Shown here: positions 1-13,222 of the stretch, in pieces
How the letters are laid out: each line of letters begins with the position of its first letter
Numbering within the stretch: position 1 is the stretch's first letter
The notes under the pieces: model-generated
Databases searched by the model: none
Told to the model about the DNA's origin: nothing
Seen by the model: only the letters and a program-made list of their open reading frames with translations
Position numbers and translations under genes: made by a program
Source of the DNA: Mantis religiosa
Taxonomy: Eukaryota; Arthropoda; Insecta; Mantodea; Mantidae
Length of the DNA: 64,000 nt
NCBI GenBank assembly: GCA_030765055.1
Contig: JAUKNK010000057.1
Coordinates: forward strand, 4,767,501-4,831,500
Direction: 5' to 3'

Positions 1-2
1 TG

Positions 3-3000
3 CCGACAAGGAAGCCAAGCCGGCCATACCAGCTTGTCACGGCATCGGGTGACACCTTGCCTGTGGAGAAGGAGGCCCTGCTGGAGCTGAACTTGGGACG
101 GAGTGCCGTTCGTCTGTGGGTGTTCGTCGCGAAGGTGGCTGAGGAGGTGATCCTGGGACTGGATGCCCTCAGGAGCCATGAGGCGACGGTCGACGTCGGC
201 AAGAAGGTCCTGCGGCTTAACGGAGAAGAGGTTATACTCCGTCAACCCGAAGAGCGCCTTGGAATGTGCAGGGTCGTCTTGGACGAAGACGTGGTTGTTC
301 CCGCGAGGAGCGAGGTGGTGGTGACGGCGCGACTTGAGGGCCAGAGAACCAGGAACATGATGCTGGACCAGAAGACGCCTGTACAAGGACTGTGTGTAGC
401 CAGGGCATTGCTGCCGTGCCGAGAGGAGGTGCCAGTGAGACTGCTAAATCCAACGGACACCGATCACGACGTCCAGGCCGGGACGGAGTTGGGAACGTGC
501 GAGCCCGTAGTGAGCGTAACAGCAATCGACAAGACACAGGAGCCGGCGCTGAAGCAACACCTGGGGCCCCGGCTAGAAGGCTTACTGGAGAGGGCGGCCG
601 ACCACCTGACCGCAGAACAGCTGGAGCAGGTTCGACAACTACTGGGGCGATACGAGCGCGTCTTCAGCCAAGGCGATAGTGACTACGGCCGCACGGACAA
701 AGTGCTTCACCGCATCGACACCGGAGACGCCCGGCCTATTCGGCAACCACATAGACGCGTTCCGCTGGCGAAGCAAGGGGCGGTACGAGACATGCTGGAG
801 GACATGAGATCCAGGGGAGTGATTGAAGAGTCCGACAGCCCTTGGTGTTCCCCTGTAGTCTTGGTGACGAAGAAGAACGGCGAGCTGCGCTTCTGCGTAG
901 ACTACAGAAAGCTGAACGCTGTCACCCGGAAGGACTGCTTTCCCTTACCCCGGATTGACGACACCCTGGACACGCTAGCTGGTGCACAGTGGTTCTCGAC
1001 CCTGGACCTGAAGTCGGGCTACTGGCAGGTAGCTCTAGACCCGAGAGACAAGGAGAAGACCGCATTCTCGACGGGCCAAGGTCTTTGGCAGTTCACGGTT
1101 ATGCCCTTTGGCCTCTGCAACGCACCAGCTACCTTCCAACGCCTCATGGAGTCAGTGATGAGAGGGCTGACTTACGATGCCTGCCTGCTATACCTGGACG
1201 ACATCATCATCGTCGGGAAGACTTTTGAAGATCACCTCGAGAATCTGAGTAAGGTGCTACAGAGACTGCAGGCGACCAACTTGAAGCTGAACGCGAAGAA
1301 GTGCCAGCTCTTCCGCAAGGAAGTTAACTACTTGGGCCACATAGTCTCAGCAACCGGAGTGGCCACAGACCCGGAGAAGACAAAGGCTGTGAGAGATTGG
1401 CCTCGCCCAAAGGACAAGAAAGAATTGCGCAGTTTCCTGGGGCTGTGCAGTTATTACAGGCGCTTCATAAAGGGGTTCTCCAACATCGCAAAACCCCTCA
1501 CCCGCCAACACCGGCCATTTGTGTGGACGGAGGACGCCGAAAACGCTTTCCAGCACCTGAAGGAGACCCTGTGCAGTGCTCCAATTTTGGGTTTCCCACA
1601 ACCGGGTGGCGCCTTCATTGTGGACACCGACGCTAGCGACCATTGCATTGGAGGTGTCCTATCGCAGATCCAGGACGGCCATGAGCGGGTGATAGCCTAC
1701 TACAGCAAGACGCTATCCAAGGCAGAGAAGAACTACTGCGTCACCCGACGAGAATTATTGGCGGTAGTAAAGACCTTGGAGCACTTCCACAAGTACCTGT
1801 ACGGTCAGCCATTCCACCTGAGGACTGACCATTCCGCCCTAACCTGGCTATTGAGCTTTAAGAACCTGGAAGGCCAGACAGCACGTTGGGTCCAGAGGCT
1901 GCAGGAGTACGACTTCACCTCGGAACATCGTAGAGGGAAGAGCCACGGTAACGCAGACGCCATGTCCCGAAGACCCTGTCCAGAAGAGTGCGGCCAGTGC
2001 ACAAGAGTGGAAGAGAAGGAGCGTGCCGCTGCAGTCCGAGTAGTTGTGGCAGTGCCTGCGGACGGTTGGGATAGCGCAGGCCTGAGGAGGGAGCAGCTGG
2101 CGGACGCAGACTTGGGGCCACTCTTGAGGGAAGTGGAGGCAGGGACAAGACCAACCTGGGAGGATATCGCACCAAGGAGCGCCACCTACAAGTCGTACTG
2201 GGCCCAATGGGACTCGTTGAAGATCAGAGAGGGCGTGCTGTTCCGGGTATGGGAATCACCCGATGGGAAGACGCAGAGAGAGCAGTTGGTACTTCCCCGG
2301 AGTAAGGTCCCGGAAGTCCTGGAGGAAGTACACGCCGGTACTTCGGGAGGACACCTGGGAGCGAACCGAACGATTGACAAACTACGGCAGCGCTACTACT
2401 GGCTGAGACTCCGAGCAGATGCTGAGAGATGGTGCCGTCAGTGTCACGTGTGCGCGGCGTGTCGTGGCCCTCAGACTAGGAGCCGGGGTCGCATGCAGCA
2501 GTACAACGTCGGAGCGCCATTCGAACGGATCGCCGTTGATATTGCTGGACCGTTCCCAGTTTCCGACCGAGGCAACAAGTACCTAATGGTGGTCGTGGAC
2601 TACTTCACCAAGTGGCCGGAGGTGTATGCCATCCCAAACCAAGAGGCAAAGAAAGTCACAGACTGCCTCGTGGAGCAAGTATTCTGTCGATTTGGGGTGC
2701 CGTTAGAGCTACACAGTGACCAGGGTACCAACTTTGAGTCCAACCTAATGAAGGAGGCACTACAAAGGCTTGGGGTGAACAAGACTCGCACTACGCCTCT
2801 ACATCCCCAATCGGATGGCATGGTCGAAAGGTACATCAAGACCTTAGAGGAACACCTGAGGAAAGTCGTGGCCAGCCATCAGCGAGACTGGGACGTCAAG
2901 GTGCCACTGTTCTTGCTGGCCTATCGCTCGTCTACACACGACACAACTGGGATGACGCCAGCCAGCTTAATGTTCGGCCGAGAGTTACGCCTCCCTTGTG

Positions 3001-3380
3001 ACCTGGCTTTTGGAAGCCCTCCGGAAGTGAAACAGCCAGCGACCGAGTATGTGGAGAACTTGGTGGACCATCTCCACGACATGCACGAGATGGCTCGCCA
3101 GAACATCCAGAAGGCGAGCGACCGCATGAAGACCAGGTATGACAGGCAAGCCAACAGCCAAGGGTTCCAGCAAGGTGACCTAGTCTGGTTGTACCGTCCT
3201 ACCCGGACCAAGGGACGGTGCCCGAAGCTCCAGCAGCCATGGCAAGGACCGTACCGGGTGGTGAAGAGGATTAACGACGTGGTCTACCGCATCCAGAAGG
3301 TTCCCCGAGGGAAGATGTTGGTGGTACACCTGGATCGTCTAGCCCGCTATGATGGTGCTGTTCGGGACGACCAGCTTTGA
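3..3380 (+). CDS. pol: Ty3-type Pol polyprotein (partial at the 5' end)
   Basis: The frame is open from base 3, so the CDS starts before the window. Order of domains: protease C-terminal part (bases 3-340), reverse transcriptase with YLDD (tac ctg gac gac at 1191-1202), RNase H (FIVDTDASDH near 1612-1641, TDHSALTWLL near 1825-1855), integrase HHCC zinc domain (HAGTSGGHLG to CRQCHVC, 2331-2453), integrase catalytic core and a GPY/F-like C-terminal module (GPYRVVKRI near 3247-3275). The integrase triad is present: Asp at 2538-2540, Asp at 2718-2720 and Glu at 2826-2828, giving DD35E spacing. By family knowledge it copies the element RNA into DNA and integrates it. No upstream gag frame is visible here; other copies show gag and pol in one frame. 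The ORF ends TGA at 3378-3380, overlapping the polypurine tract. Confidence 0.95.
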   Translation, partial: PTRKPSRPYQLVTASGDTLPVEKEALLELNLGRSAVRLWVFVAKVAEEVILGLDALRSHEATVDVGKKVLRLNGEEVILRQPEERLGMCRVVLDEDVVVPARSEVVVTARLEGQRTRNMMLDQKTPVQGLCVARALLPCREEVPVRLLNPTDTDHDVQAGTELGTCEPVVSVTAIDKTQEPALKQHLGPRLEGLLERAADHLTAEQLEQVRQLLGRYERVFSQGDSDYGRTDKVLHRIDTGDARPIRQPHRRVPLAKQGAVRDMLEDMRSRGVIEESDSPWCSPVVLVTKKNGELRFCVDYRKLNAVTRKDCFPLPRIDDTLDTLAGAQWFSTLDLKSGYWQVALDPRDKEKTAFSTGQGLWQFTVMPFGLCNAPATFQRLMESVMRGLTYDACLLYLDDIIIVGKTFEDHLENLSKVLQRLQATNLKLNAKKCQLFRKEVNYLGHIVSATGVATDPEKTKAVRDWPRPKDKKELRSFLGLCSYYRRFIKGFSNIAKPLTRQHRPFVWTEDAENAFQHLKETLCSAPILGFPQPGGAFIVDTDASDHCIGGVLSQIQDGHERVIAYYSKTLSKAEKNYCVTRRELLAVVKTLEHFHKYLYGQPFHLRTDHSALTWLLSFKNLEGQTARWVQRLQEYDFTSEHRRGKSHGNADAMSRRPCPEECGQCTRVEEKERAAAVRVVVAVPADGWDSAGLRREQLADADLGPLLREVEAGTRPTWEDIAPRSATYKSYWAQWDSLKIREGVLFRVWESPDGKTQREQLVLPRSKVPEVLEEVHAGTSGGHLGANRTIDKLRQRYYWLRLRADAERWCRQCHVCAACRGPQTRSRGRMQQYNVGAPFERIAVDIAGPFPVSDRGNKYLMVVVDYFTKWPEVYAIPNQEAKKVTDCLVEQVFCRFGVPLELHSDQGTNFESNLMKEALQRLGVNKTRTTPLHPQSDGMVERYIKTLEEHLRKVVASHQRDWDVKVPLFLLAYRSSTHDTTGMTPASLMFGRELRLPCDLAFGSPPEVKQPATEYVENLVDHLHDMHEMARQNIQKASDRMKTRYDRQANSQGFQQGDLVWLYRPTRTKGRCPKLQQPWQGPYRVVKRINDVVYRIQKVPRGKMLVVHLDRLARYDGAVRDDQL

Positions 3381-3391
3381 GGAGGGAGCAG
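3379..3391 (+). other. polypurine tract of G1
   Basis: GAGGAGGGAGCAG lies directly before the LTR start TGTCACCC at 3392. In LTR retroelements this purine run primes plus-strand DNA synthesis. The same GGGAGC(A/G) motif precedes the 3' LTR in the tandem copies and, on the minus strand, in G6 and G7. Confidence 0.75.
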
Positions 3392-3591
3392 TGTCACCCA
3401 GTTATCGGGAAGCACCACAAGCAACAGCTGAGAAGGGGCCGGAGGCCTCGCCACGCCCACTCATCTGTCTCCTGTCACTAACTGAGGGGTGATTTGCGGT
3501 AGTGTCGCCGGTCCTTCGATGTTTCTCTCCCCTTCTCCGGTGGTCTGGAACGTTCGGTGATTAGAGACTTCTAGAAAAACACTGACATTCT

Positions 3592-3598
3592 TATAAAA
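3592..3598 (+). promoter_or_regulatory. TATA box of the G1 LTR
   Basis: TATAAAA within CTTATAAAAAGG, about 200 bp into the LTR. It is well placed to drive transcription from the U3/R boundary. Type-A LTRs on the minus strand carry an equivalent CTTATATAAG-like motif (around 28937-28947). Confidence 0.6.
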
Positions 3599-3757
3599 AG
3601 GGTTTCAGAGAGACAGTGAGTGAGTTAGTGTTTGACGTGCTAGTGAAGTAGCGCCGTGTACGTGCATCGGAACGATAACGGACGAACTGGTAAATTGAAA
3701 TTGTGAGCATTACGTAATTTTGTGTAATTGGCAAGTGTTTAACTGTAAGTCGGTGGA

Positions 3758-3763
3758 AATAAA
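3758..3763 (+). promoter_or_regulatory. polyadenylation signal of the G1 LTR
   Basis: AATAAA, 56 bp before the LTR end and about 160 bp after the TATA box, as expected for the R/U5 end of an LTR. Confidence 0.6.
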
Positions 3764-3819
3764 GGACATTTTTGAGTGGTGAAATTGGACTTTTCATTTC
3801 ACGAACCCACAAAGTCACA

Positions 3820-5989
<2,170 letters not shown>

Positions 5990-8530
5990 TACGGGGGAGT
6001 ACCAACTGTTCTCTCTGCGTCTTCCCGTCGGGTGATTCCAATACCCGGAACAGCACGCCCTCTCTGGTCTTCAACGAGTCCCACTGGGCCCAGTACGTTT
6101 TGTAGGTGGTGCTCCTCAGTGCGATGTCCTCCCAGGTTGGTCTTGTCCCTGCCTCCACTTCCCTCAAGAGAGACCCCAAGTCCGCGTCTGCCAGGTACTC
6201 CCTCAGGCCTGCACTTCCCCAGCCGTCCGCAGCCACTGCCGTGACTACTCGGACTGCTGAGGCACACTCCTTCTCTTCCACACTTGTGCGCTGGCACTCT
6301 TCTGGACGGGGTCTTCGGGACATAGCGTCTGCGTTACCATGGCACATCTCTCTACGGTGCTCCGAGGTGAAGTCGTACTCCAGCAGCCTCTGGACACAAC
6401 GTGCTGTCTGGCCTTCCAGGTTGTTAAAGCTCAATAGCCAGGTTAGGGCGGAATGGTCAGTCCCCAGATGGAAGGTTTGACCGCACACGTACCTGTGGAA
6501 GTACTCCAAGGTCTTGACTACGGCCAATAATTCTCTTCGGGTGACGCAGTAATTCTTCTCTGCCTTGGATAGCGTCTTGATGTAGTAGGTTATCACCCGC
6601 TCATGGCCGGCCTGGATCTGCGATAGGACGCCTCAAATGCAGTGGTCGCTGACGTCGGTGTACATAATGAAGGCCGCGCCTGCTTGTGGCAAACCCAATA
6701 CTGGTGCACTGCACAGCGTCTTCTTCAGGTGCTGGAAAGCCTCTTCGGCGTCCTCCGTCCAAACATAACGCCGGTGTTCCTCTCTCGCAGGCGGGTGAGG
6801 GGTTTGGCGATGTTAGAGAACCCCTTTATGAAGCGCCGGTAATATCTGCATGGCCCCAGGGAACTGCACAGATCTTAATTATCCTTTGAGGGAGGCCAAT
6901 CTGTCACTAGCTGTGCCCTATCCGGGTCTGTGGCCACTCCGGTTGCTGACACTATGTGGCTCAGGTAGTTCACTTTCTTGCGGAAGAGCCAACAGTTCTT
7001 CGCGTTCAGCTTCAATTTGGTCGCCTGCAATCTCTGTAGCACCTTACTCAGATTCTCGAGATGCTCTTCAAAAGTCTTACCGACGATGATGATGCCGTCC
7101 AGGTATGGCAGGCAGGCATCGTAAGTCAGTCCTCTCATCACTGACTCCATGAGGCGTTGGAAGGTTGCTGGCGCGTTGCAGAGGCCAAAGGGCATAACTG
7201 TGAACTGCCAGAGTCATTTGCCTGTCGAGAATGCGGTCTTCTCCTTGTCTCTCGGATCTAGAGCTACCTGCCAGTAGCCCGACTTCAGGTCCAGGTTCGA
7301 GAACCACTGTGCAACAGCTAGCGTGTCCAGGGTTTCGTCAATACGGGATAAGAGAAAACAGTCCTTCCGTTGACAGCGTTCAACTTTCTGTAATCTACTC
7401 AGAAGCGCAGCTCGCTGTTCTTCTTCGTCACCAAGACAACAGGGGAACACCCAGGGCTGTCAGACTCTTCAAGCACCCCCCTGGATATCATGTCCTCCAG
7501 CATGTCCCGTACCACCCCTTGCTTCGCAGGCGGAACGCGTCTAGGTGGTATTCGAATAGGCTGGGCGTCCTCAGTGTCGATGCATTGAAGCACTTTGTCC
7601 GGGTGTCCGTAGTCACTATTACCTTGGCTGAAGACGCGCTGGTATTGTCTCAGCAGTTGTCGAACCTTCTCAGGCTGTTCTGCGGTTAGGTGGTCGGCCG
7701 CCCTCTCCAGTAGGCCTTCTAGCCGGGACCACAGGTTTTGCGCTGGCACCAGCTCCTGTGTCTTGTCGATTGCTGTTACGCTTACCACGGCCTCGCACGT
7801 TCCCAACTCCGTCCTGACCTGGACGACGTGATCGGTGTCCGTTGGATTTAGCAGTCTCACTGGCACCTCCTATCGGCACGGCAACAATCCCCTAACTACA
7901 CATAGTCCGTGTACTGATGTATTCTGGTCTAGCATCATGTTCCTGGTGTTCTGGCCTTCCAGTCGCGCCGTCACCACTACCTCGCTCCTCGGGGGGACAA
8001 CCACGTCTTCGTTCAAGGTGACGCTGCAGATTCCAAGGCGCTCTTCGGGTTGACGGAGTATAACCTCTTCTCCGTTGAGCCTCAGGACCTTCCTGTCGAC
8101 GTCGACCGTCGCCTCGTGACTCCTGAAGGCATCCAGTCCCACAATAACCTCATCAGCAACCTTTCGCGACGAGCACCCACAGCCGCACGGCACTCCGTCC
8201 CAAGGTCAGCTTCAGCAGAGCCTCCTTCTCCAAAGGCAAGGGGTCGCCCGATGCCGTCATCAGCTGTTATGATCGCCTCGGCTTCCTGGATGGAAAATCA
8301 TTGGCTATTTCGGGTCTGATGAAGGCCACGGCTGCCCCGGCGTCCACCAGCACGCGGCTCTCTCTCACCCAAACATCCGCGATGAGGCTGTCATCCATCC
8401 GCCGGCTGACGGCGCGCAGTGTCACTTGAGGGGATGGTGGTGATGGCGCCGACGTGCCCCTCGCCACGGCGTAACTAACTCGTTTCCCGGCTGCTCTTCC
8501 TGGTGTAGGCACTCTCTCTCCAGGTGTCTG
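5990..8530 (-). pseudogene. G2 pol remnant (protease, RT, RNase H)
   Basis: Minus-strand fragments match the intact pol of G1 in order. The protease core reads VLVDAGAAVAF in place of VDTGA (about 8320-8350). RT has LPYLDGIIIV where G1 has LLYLDDIIIV (near 7085), so a catalytic Asp of YxDD is lost. RNase H has YIKTLSKAEKNYC and TDHSALTWLL (6596-6440). Frameshifts separate the pieces near 7400, 7190 and 6870. The reading stops shortly after LVLPR, where the element joins LINE sequence. Non-functional. Confidence 0.85.
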
Positions 8531-8540
8531 GGCTGTCCAC

Positions 8541-8854
8541 CTGGGTAGGTCTTCGGACCGGGTTGAGGGAAGCCATAAGTTTCCGGGTACTAGCCTGCTC
8601 AGCTAGTAGAAGGTGTGCTAGATCACCGGGCGGCCCCACCGAGGTCTAATCGGTAGTCTTCCCTTCGGGGTTGGCGCGCGTAAGTGGCGTATCCACTTCC
8701 GTCCCGTCTTGAGTACAAGCGGGGGGGCAGTTTAGGAAACTAGGTACTGTCCTAATGGAAAAACCCACGGAGAGTCTTTCTCCCTGGGCGAAAGAGACCC
8801 GGGTCTCGTTCCTACGGGGACGGGGCTAATGGGAGTAGACTCTCTGCACTCAGA
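8541..8854. other. 314-bp GC-rich insertion with a 7-bp target duplication
   Basis: TGTCCAC is present at 8534-8540 and 8855-8861. Removing one copy plus the intervening 314 bp restores the usual gag zinc-knuckle sequence seen in other copies. The insert is far more GC- and CpG-rich than the surroundings, has no ORF, no poly(A) end and no inverted termini that I can see, and resembles nothing else in the window. Identity unknown. Confidence 0.6.
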
Positions 8855-8861
8855 TGTCCAC

Positions 8862-9635
8862 ACCCCCAACACAGGCCACTAGGTCTTCGTCGGCGTCCCT
8901 CGGCTGATCTTCTGTCTCCGGTATAGCGGACTTTCCTTGTTCTCGACGTCGGTATAGCTGTTACCTTGGCTGCCTCCATCCCTAATGCTTCCGTTAGCGC
9001 CTCGTGGATGGTTTTATAATTGCCGAGCATTAGGCGCTGACGAATCTGCGTGTCTCGTATCCCGTCAACGAATGTGTAGGCAGCTTTCCGGGATACGAAC
9101 TCTGGTAGGAGGTCGACTAGAGCCTCGCTAGCCAGTTGTTCAACTGCCAGGGCGAACTCCTGTAGTGTCTCCCCTGGCTGCTGTGACCTTGCCTTTAGCT
9201 GGCTGGGATAGGCTGCGGCTAAGCGGTGGTTTTTGAAAACGATTCTCTAGGGTTTCCCAGATGTCCTTAGGCGCCGCCGTTATATGTACCGCTTTCAGGA
9301 CTTCCACGGGCGGTCCCTGGAGGCTGGCTATTAACTGTGTGGCTTCTTCCTCTGGTGACTATTTGTTGTGCTTGGCCACTGCGTCCAATTGGCGGCGGAA
9401 GACTTCGAAAGTTGTCGCGCGGTCGTATTTAGGAAGTTTGACGCGCGCAGATGTTGAGTCGCTTCCCGGCGCGTCGGCCTTTAAGTCCTTTTACCTCCTG
9501 CCGACGACGTCCTGCACTACGGTGATCAGGAACTTGACGCTGCTGTCGGCCTTTACTTCCAGGTTGTTTATGAGGTTGGCAAGGTCTTCAACGTCCTCCA
9601 CCCTGGCGATTTTGACCCTTTGAAGTCTCGAACGG
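8862..9635 (-). pseudogene. G2 gag remnant
   Basis: Minus-strand pieces match Gag of the other copies: the capsid-like stretch around LGNYKTIHEALTEALGMEA (near 9030-8970) and, upstream, a degraded region corresponding to DIWEALENRFGNHRLAAAYR. Stops and frameshifts are frequent, and the coiled-coil N-terminus is missing where gag fuses directly to LTR sequence near 9630. Confidence 0.8.
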
Positions 9636-9639
9636 GAAG

Positions 9640-9901
9640 TTCAAATGAGTGAACTGAGTCGCCAACTGTAGTCCTTATATAGGGAAGGTTGCCGTTTCTG
9701 GAAGGTCAGCGGCGCGCACAATTATCCCGAGGTTTCGAGGTGTCTGGTGGGAGGGGAAAGAGGCGGTATAGGGCTCGTGCCGCTCTCCTAATCGTCCCTT
9801 CAGTTAGTGACACGAGACAAATGGATAGGCGTGAGCTGAATGCTTCTCATCTGGCCCTACTGCCGGCCGGTTCTATAGGAAGTTCCGACGTTCGGGTGTC
9901 A
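9640..9901 (-). repeat. partial 5' LTR of G2 (type A)
   Basis: From about 9640 (CTTATATAGG) to GGGTGTCA at 9901 the sequence parallels the solo LTR at 28675-29135, including GCCGGCCGGTTCTATAGGAA. The other half of the LTR is deleted. It is followed by ATAT, the 4-bp duplication used by related insertions. Confidence 0.75.
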
Positions 9902-9939
9902 ATATTGACGGAAAATGGAATAGACAGGATAGGACAATA

Positions 9940-10929
9940 CGAGGTCTGTTCGAAAAAAAGCGAATTATAAATTTCCGCGGGCCACGTATAATCGATTTTC
10001 GATTTTTTGTGGTGTTATGTTGGTACTGATGTCCCTCAGTTACGTTGATAATGTCGGTCATTTTGAATGTTCCGTAAATTGTTGACAGCTATTTTGTTTT
10101 TACGTTAGAGAGGTTGTTGAGAACATAAACATATCGATTGGCTCGTGCCATTCGATTCTGACCAATAATTTGGTCATGAGGCGGGTCACTGCAAAATTTG
10201 TACCAAAGCTCCTCACTTACGGCCAAAAACAACATCGCATTAACGTTGCTAAGGAGTTGTTGAGCTCTGTCCGTGACAGAGGGTGACGAATCGTGGGTTT
10301 GTGGTTATGACGTAGAAGCTAAATCTCAATCAGCCCAATAGATGCAGCCTCACGAGCCAAGACCAGAAAAAGCGCGCCAAACTCGGTCGAATGTAAAGGT
10401 TTTGCATACAGTTTTCTTAGATTGGAGGGAGGTGATGCATCATTAGTTCTTGTCACAGGATAGAACGTCAATAAGGAATATTACCTTCAAGTTATGCGGA
10501 ATATCGCGAAGCAATCTGCCAGAACTGCCCAGATTTGTGGAATAACAATTATTGAGTTTTGTACCATGATAACGTCCCGGCTCACACATCGTTAATTGTG
10601 AATTGCAAATTTTTGGGCAAAAAACACCAGACTTATGATGCCGCAGCCACCGTTCTCGCCAGACCCATCGTCCTGTGACATTTTCAGTTTCCAAATTTGA
10701 AGAGGCCCATGAAATGATGACGCTCTGCCACGTTTGAGGGGATAAAGAAGTCATCGAATGAGGAGATGAACAGGATCACCAAAAATATTTTTAAAGGGGT
10801 ACGAGGATTGTAAAAACGTTGGCACAAATGTATATCTGGTGGGGATTAATTTAAAGGGGACAAATTAGATTTCATGAATAAATACTTTTGCGGAAAAACC
10901 AAAATTCGCGATATTTTTAACGCATCTCG
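9940..10929 (+). mobile_element. mariner-like transposon, internally deleted
   Basis: A 990-bp element flanked by TA on both sides (9938-9939 and 10930-10931). The left end CGAGGTCTGTTCGAAAAAAA and the right end (reverse complement CGAGATGCGTTAAAAATATC) are imperfect inverted repeats, of a kind common in insect mariners. The C-terminal half of a transposase is recognisable inside. Full-length mariners are about 1.3 kb, so the N-terminal part is lost. Confidence 0.8.
10170..10925 (+). pseudogene. mariner transposase remnant
   Basis: Translating across frames gives AKFVPKLLTYGQKQHRINVA, ASRAKTRKSAPNSVE, NKEYYLQVMRNIAK, PQPPFSPDPSSCDIF and NTFAEKPKFAIF, in the order expected for a mariner DDE transposase from the middle to the C-terminus. 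The final catalytic region keeps SPDPSSCD. Several stops and frameshifts make it dead. Confidence 0.8.
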
Positions 10930-11039
10930 TATACACACTTCTATAGGGGAGTGCAAAAGTATAAACGTGCTTCAAGGGAACTATCAATATTGAAAAAGAA
11001 TAAATTTATAAGACTGTTCAGAAACTGAGAACCAATAAA

Positions 11040-13200
11040 TGAAAATGTAATTAAAATGAACATAGATATTTTTGGAAATAAAATACGAGTAGCAGTATTT
11101 GGCGTATATGGAACAAGTGAAGGTGAAAATTTAACGATAAAGATCGAGCAATCGTCATCAACAAGTACACATTCCGCAATTAAATCTTCTAGAGGTGATA
11201 ACGGTTAAAATTAACACTTTTAGTACAGAAATCACACAAGTAGCAATATACAAACCACCCGCAGACATTGACACAGATGACGTTCAGAAAATCATGCAGT
11301 TAGGTGAAATAGCGGCGGGGGATTATAACTCTAAGCATTATATATGTCACAGCACTAACCCCAACCATCAAGGGACGAAACCTTTGAGTTATATAAACGC
11401 TATCAATTAACTCATTGCCGGCCAATCACCGGCCAGACTTAGTTATTGTCAAAGATATTCCCTTTAACATCGAATGTACTGTATTTCATGACGTTAATTC
11501 GGACCATCTACCGGTACTGCCCTACAGTTTAAATATTCTGAACTACTATATAGTTAACTGTGAAGACCTCAAAATCATAATAGAACAATACCTCCAGGAA
11601 ATGGAAATAAACAGCCGAACAACATAAAGCGATACATAAACTAGAACTAGAACAAAGTAGGGACCACTTTTAAGTGTAAACTGACGGTAAATTTCCAATA
11701 TCCCACGGACATCGAAAACTTATACCAATAATGACATCGCCTAGGACGAAAATAGCAAACAACGAAACACCCAACTCCCCAGGAGGACAATTTAGACGTC
11801 AGAGCAACAGTATCAGCAACAAATAGGGAATATGTAACAAAGGAATAGAACTAATCCCTTGAATGACTAAATCCGAACTCACATTTTGTTTGGCAAGTAG
11901 CAACATACCTCCACTCATAAATGACAACGTGATCGCTGATACATCTCGGTCCAAAGCATAGATGTTACGAGAAACCTGAGATAACACTCACGCTACACCC
12001 CACAGAGGAACCAGCAAGTCAGGTAGACATCCCAACTATTAAACAAGAAACTAATGAAGAAGTTTACAGTACACACAACAAAATTCGAAAAACAAATGCA
12101 GGTGAAATTAGTTGCATTATTAACCACCTGCGAAACAGAAAGTCCCAGATAACATATCCAGCATAGTCCTAAACGTCTTCCATTTGGAGCAATGAGGTTC
12201 CAAACGAAAATATTCAACTTCATATTATAAAACGTCAGATTTCTGCCTCAGTGGACAGAACCAAACTTATTAATGCTTACACAGCCGTACAATAACCTCG
12301 CTATAACCAGTAACTGCACGTCCATTAGCCTATTAAACGCTCTAAGAAATGTACTGGAAAAAATTTCCTAAAAAGAATAAACTCCTACATTACAAAAATA
12401 TATAAATATCCCAGAACTAACAGCAGGCAACTCAGCAGCTTATTCGTCTAAGAGAGCTAATATCTAAATGATTTAATACGAATAAATCAACAGACGCATA
12501 TTTTTGGATATCGAACACGCTTTTGATAAAATGTGGTGCGTTCACCTCATCCAAAAACTGAAATCATACAACTTCCTTGATGCTATCATAACTGTCCTAA
12601 TCAGAGACTACTTCAGCGCACGTTAGTTCCGAGTAACGGTGGAGGAATTGTCCTCTCGCAGGTCCATTAGGACCGCAGTATCTCAAGGAAGTTTGCTCGG
12701 ACCGATGCAACTCAAACCTTACATTATTGATAAGCCAGTGACAAACCGATAAAGACATCTACACCGATGACGCAGCACTAGTGACACACTCCACTAAACC
12801 TCGCATAATTCATTTGTGACTGCAGGAAGCACGAAGCGAATTAGAACCCTGGTTAATGAAAATAAACTCAAACAGATACCAATCAATAAATTTCACAAAA
12901 AGACTACCACATAGGTATCCTAGGCATGCGCAGACACCAGTCTCGTACAGTGACGAAAGAATTGAATGGAAAGACCAAGTCACCTACTTAAATGTCACAA
13001 CGGATCAAGGTCTCTCATGGAAAGAGCACATAAATGTCATCGGAGCAAAAGCAAATATTCGAATAAGCAGACTTTCCCTCTTGATTATCTTAAATAACCG
13101 ACTAAACCTCAACATGGACTGACGCTTTACGAAACGCTGATAAGACCAATTCTGCCGTATGTAGCCCCCTCTATGTAGCGACTGCTATAACGACGTAATT
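11040..13200 (+). mobile_element. jockey-like LINE, decayed
   Basis: Plus-strand fragments line up with a jockey-type LINE ORF2. Endonuclease: GDYNSKHYICHSTNPNHQG and later NSDHLPVL (11195-11520). Reverse transcriptase: IFLDIEHAFDKMW (about 12500-12540), AVSQGSLLGP (about 12680-12710), a YTDDAA box (about 12760) and GLSWKEHI (about 13005-13035), then TLYETLIRPILPYVAPS (13130-13180). The frames are broken many times. The ORF1 part is not recognisable. Confidence 0.75.
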
Positions 13201-13222
13201 CTGGACTGCTGTGCACGAACTA

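Larger units (their letters stand above)
1..3819 (+). mobile_element. Ty3/gypsy LTR retrotransposon G1, 5' part outside the window
   Basis: An LTR retrotransposon of the Ty3 superfamily that enters from the left edge. What is visible is the end of the protease region, reverse transcriptase, RNase H, integrase, a polypurine tract and a complete 3' LTR. No env-like ORF lies between pol and the LTR. It ends in TCACA next to a long AAT repeat; its 5' LTR, gag and left target duplication are outside the window. It is the only Ty3 copy here whose visible coding region has no stop or frameshift. Clade assignment (mdg3/micropia-like) is an inference from the related copies' probable tRNA-Leu-type primer site. 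Confidence 0.95.
3392..3819 (+). repeat. 3' LTR of G1, 428 bp (LTR type A)
   Basis: Starts TGTCACCC after the polypurine tract and ends CCCACAAAGTCACA, so it has the standard TG...CA termini. A TATA box (3592-3598) and an AATAAA signal (3758-3763) divide it into U3, R and U5. The solo LTR at 28675-29135 and the 5' LTR of G6 at 45273-45752 are the same type on the opposite strand. Confidence 0.9.
5990..9901 (-). mobile_element. Ty3/gypsy element G2, decayed and 3'-truncated
   Basis: Reading on the minus strand from 9901: a partial 5' LTR, gag, protease, RT and RNase H, ending abruptly inside the RNase H-integrase linker at about 5990. Integrase and the 3' LTR are missing. The first half of gag and the end of the LTR are also deleted, near 9630. 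Many stops and frameshifts. A 314-bp foreign segment sits in the gag zinc-knuckle region (8541-8854). The left end joins LINE sequence. Confidence 0.9.
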
